Below, in pieces: positions 44,713-45,453 of a stretch of 45,453 nt of DNA. Position 1 is the stretch's first letter, and each line of letters opens with the position of its first letter. Under the pieces are notes generated by a model that made no database searches, had not been told where the DNA came from, and was given only the letters and a program-made list of their open reading frames with translations. Origin of the DNA: an uncultured Lachnospiraceae bacterium. Its GTDB lineage: Bacteria > Bacillota > Clostridia > Lachnospirales > Lachnospiraceae. The stretch is from the NCBI GenBank assembly GCA_934351925.1, contig CAKRJT010000020.1, positions 1-45,453 of the forward strand. Reading direction: 5' to 3'. The translations under genes were made by a program, and so were the position numbers.

Positions 44713-45453
44713 ATGAACAAAGCTACTACTTTGGACATGACGGAAGGTAAAGTAATACGGGTACTTCTTGTGTTTACAATTCCCATTTTTATCAGCAATC
44801 TGTTTCAACAGTTTTATAATGTTGTAGACGTGGCTGTGATCGGACATATTTTAGGAGACAATGCGCTGGCAGCAGTTGGAGCAACATCATCTATTTACAG
44901 TCTGGTAATCGGATTTATCAATGGAATGTCAAATGGTTTCTGCATAATAATTGCAAGATATTTTGGTGGAAATGAACAGGATAATTTCCAAAAATCTGTG
45001 CAATTTTCAATTATCCTGTCCATTATAACAACCGTTATTCTGACGATTGCATCAATACTATTTTTAAAACCACTACTGCGTTTGCTGCATACACCTGTTG
45101 ATATTTTAGATTTATCAAAAAGCTATATTTCTGTTATTATGCTGTTTTGCTGTGTTACTTTTGCATACAATCTTTTATCCTCAATGCTTCGGGCTATTGG
45201 AAACAGTTATATTCCACTGTATGCACTGATTATCGCATCTGTTTTAAATGTAATACTTGATATCTTTTTTGTGAAAACACTTAATATGGGAGTAAGGGGA
45301 GCAGCCTTCGCAACAGTAATAGCACAGGGATTTTCCGCACTTTTCCTGTTGATATATATAGCAAAATACTGTCCACTGCTGCATATAAATATTCGTAAAT
45401 TTACCATCAACTGGACAATATTACTTGAACTTTTAACTACTGGATTTTCAATG
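44713..45453 (+). CDS. MATE family efflux transporter (partial, cut by window end)
   Basis: An open frame of 247 codons from ATG 44713 (GGAGG about 10 nt upstream) running off the window. The N-terminus MNKATTLDMTEGKVIRVLLVFTIP and the following FQQFYNVVDVAVIGHILGDNALAAVGA are typical of MATE (NorM/DinF) Na+ or H+ coupled multidrug exporters. About six of twelve helices are present. Substrate unknown. It is divergent from the AraC regulator across a 163-nt intergenic region. Confidence 0.9.
   Translation, partial: MNKATTLDMTEGKVIRVLLVFTIPIFISNLFQQFYNVVDVAVIGHILGDNALAAVGATSSIYSLVIGFINGMSNGFCIIIARYFGGNEQDNFQKSVQFSIILSIITTVILTIASILFLKPLLRLLHTPVDILDLSKSYISVIMLFCCVTFAYNLLSSMLRAIGNSYIPLYALIIASVLNVILDIFFVKTLNMGVRGAAFATVIAQGFSALFLLIYIAKYCPLLHINIRKFTINWTILLELLTTGFSM

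Noticed and set aside
1..45453. CRISPR arrays, tRNA genes, rRNA genes and intact insertion sequences
   Set aside because: I found no regularly spaced repeats, cloverleaf-like segments, rRNA cores or transposase frames by eye.

Overview
The window looks like a chromosomal segment of a Gram-positive, low-to-mid GC Clostridia bacterium, most likely a Lachnospiraceae member (Roseburia / Agathobacter / Butyrivibrio-like). This rests on MecA, a CwlD-type amidase, the large Firmicutes-type SRP RNA, frequent TTG/GTG starts behind strong Shine-Dalgarno (SD) sequences, and lipoproteins with the LCNKPDCTH cysteine pattern. No database search was possible, so the taxon is inference.

Layout. Positions 1-5.1 kb hold a palindromic intergenic repeat, a small secreted protein whose signal peptide is broken by one base, and a lipoprotein / ABC-2 permease / ABC ATPase operon. 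Positions 5.2-8.7 kb hold a DUF1858 protein, mecA on the minus strand, and a Ser/Thr kinase with fused and adjacent degenerate P-loop domains. Positions 9.1-24.3 kb are the centrepiece: a co-directional cluster of a membrane-anchored GH18 glycosidase, a CwlD-like amidase, a PelD-like c-di-GMP receptor fused to an epimerase-like domain, a PelE-like protein, a DUF2194 (PelA-like) deacetylase, PelF, PelG, CotH-type kinase, VTC-domain protein, DUF4956 membrane protein and a DUF4832 protein. It reads as a Gram-positive Pel-like exopolysaccharide machine with an added possible phosphorylation module.

Positions 24.3-34.2 kb are mostly housekeeping: metG, tatD, rsmA, a Lachnospiraceae-type hypothetical, a BlaI-family repressor, then a GNAT / tadA / phosphodiester glycosidase / hypothetical / prepilin operon. 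Positions 34.2-39.25 kb are an AT-richer accessory module, a two-HTH/TPR regulator and a heterodimeric ABC exporter, punctuated by copies of a 29-bp hairpin repeat. The SRP RNA gene follows with a near-consensus promoter. From 39.8 kb come an AAA/DUF4143 ATPase (minus) with a palindrome over its promoter, decayed HNH and membrane-protein fragments, a flavin reductase / iron alcohol dehydrogenase operon, an AraC regulator, and a divergent MATE transporter cut by the window end.

How the genes work together: PelF would polymerise the sugar, PelG/PelD/PelE would form the inner-membrane synthase/export complex switched on by c-di-GMP, and the DUF2194 protein would deacetylate the polymer outside. 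The GH18, DUF4832 and amidase proteins are candidates for cutting polymer or wall. CotH, VTC and DUF4956 probably make a phosphotransfer-type modification, but this is inference.
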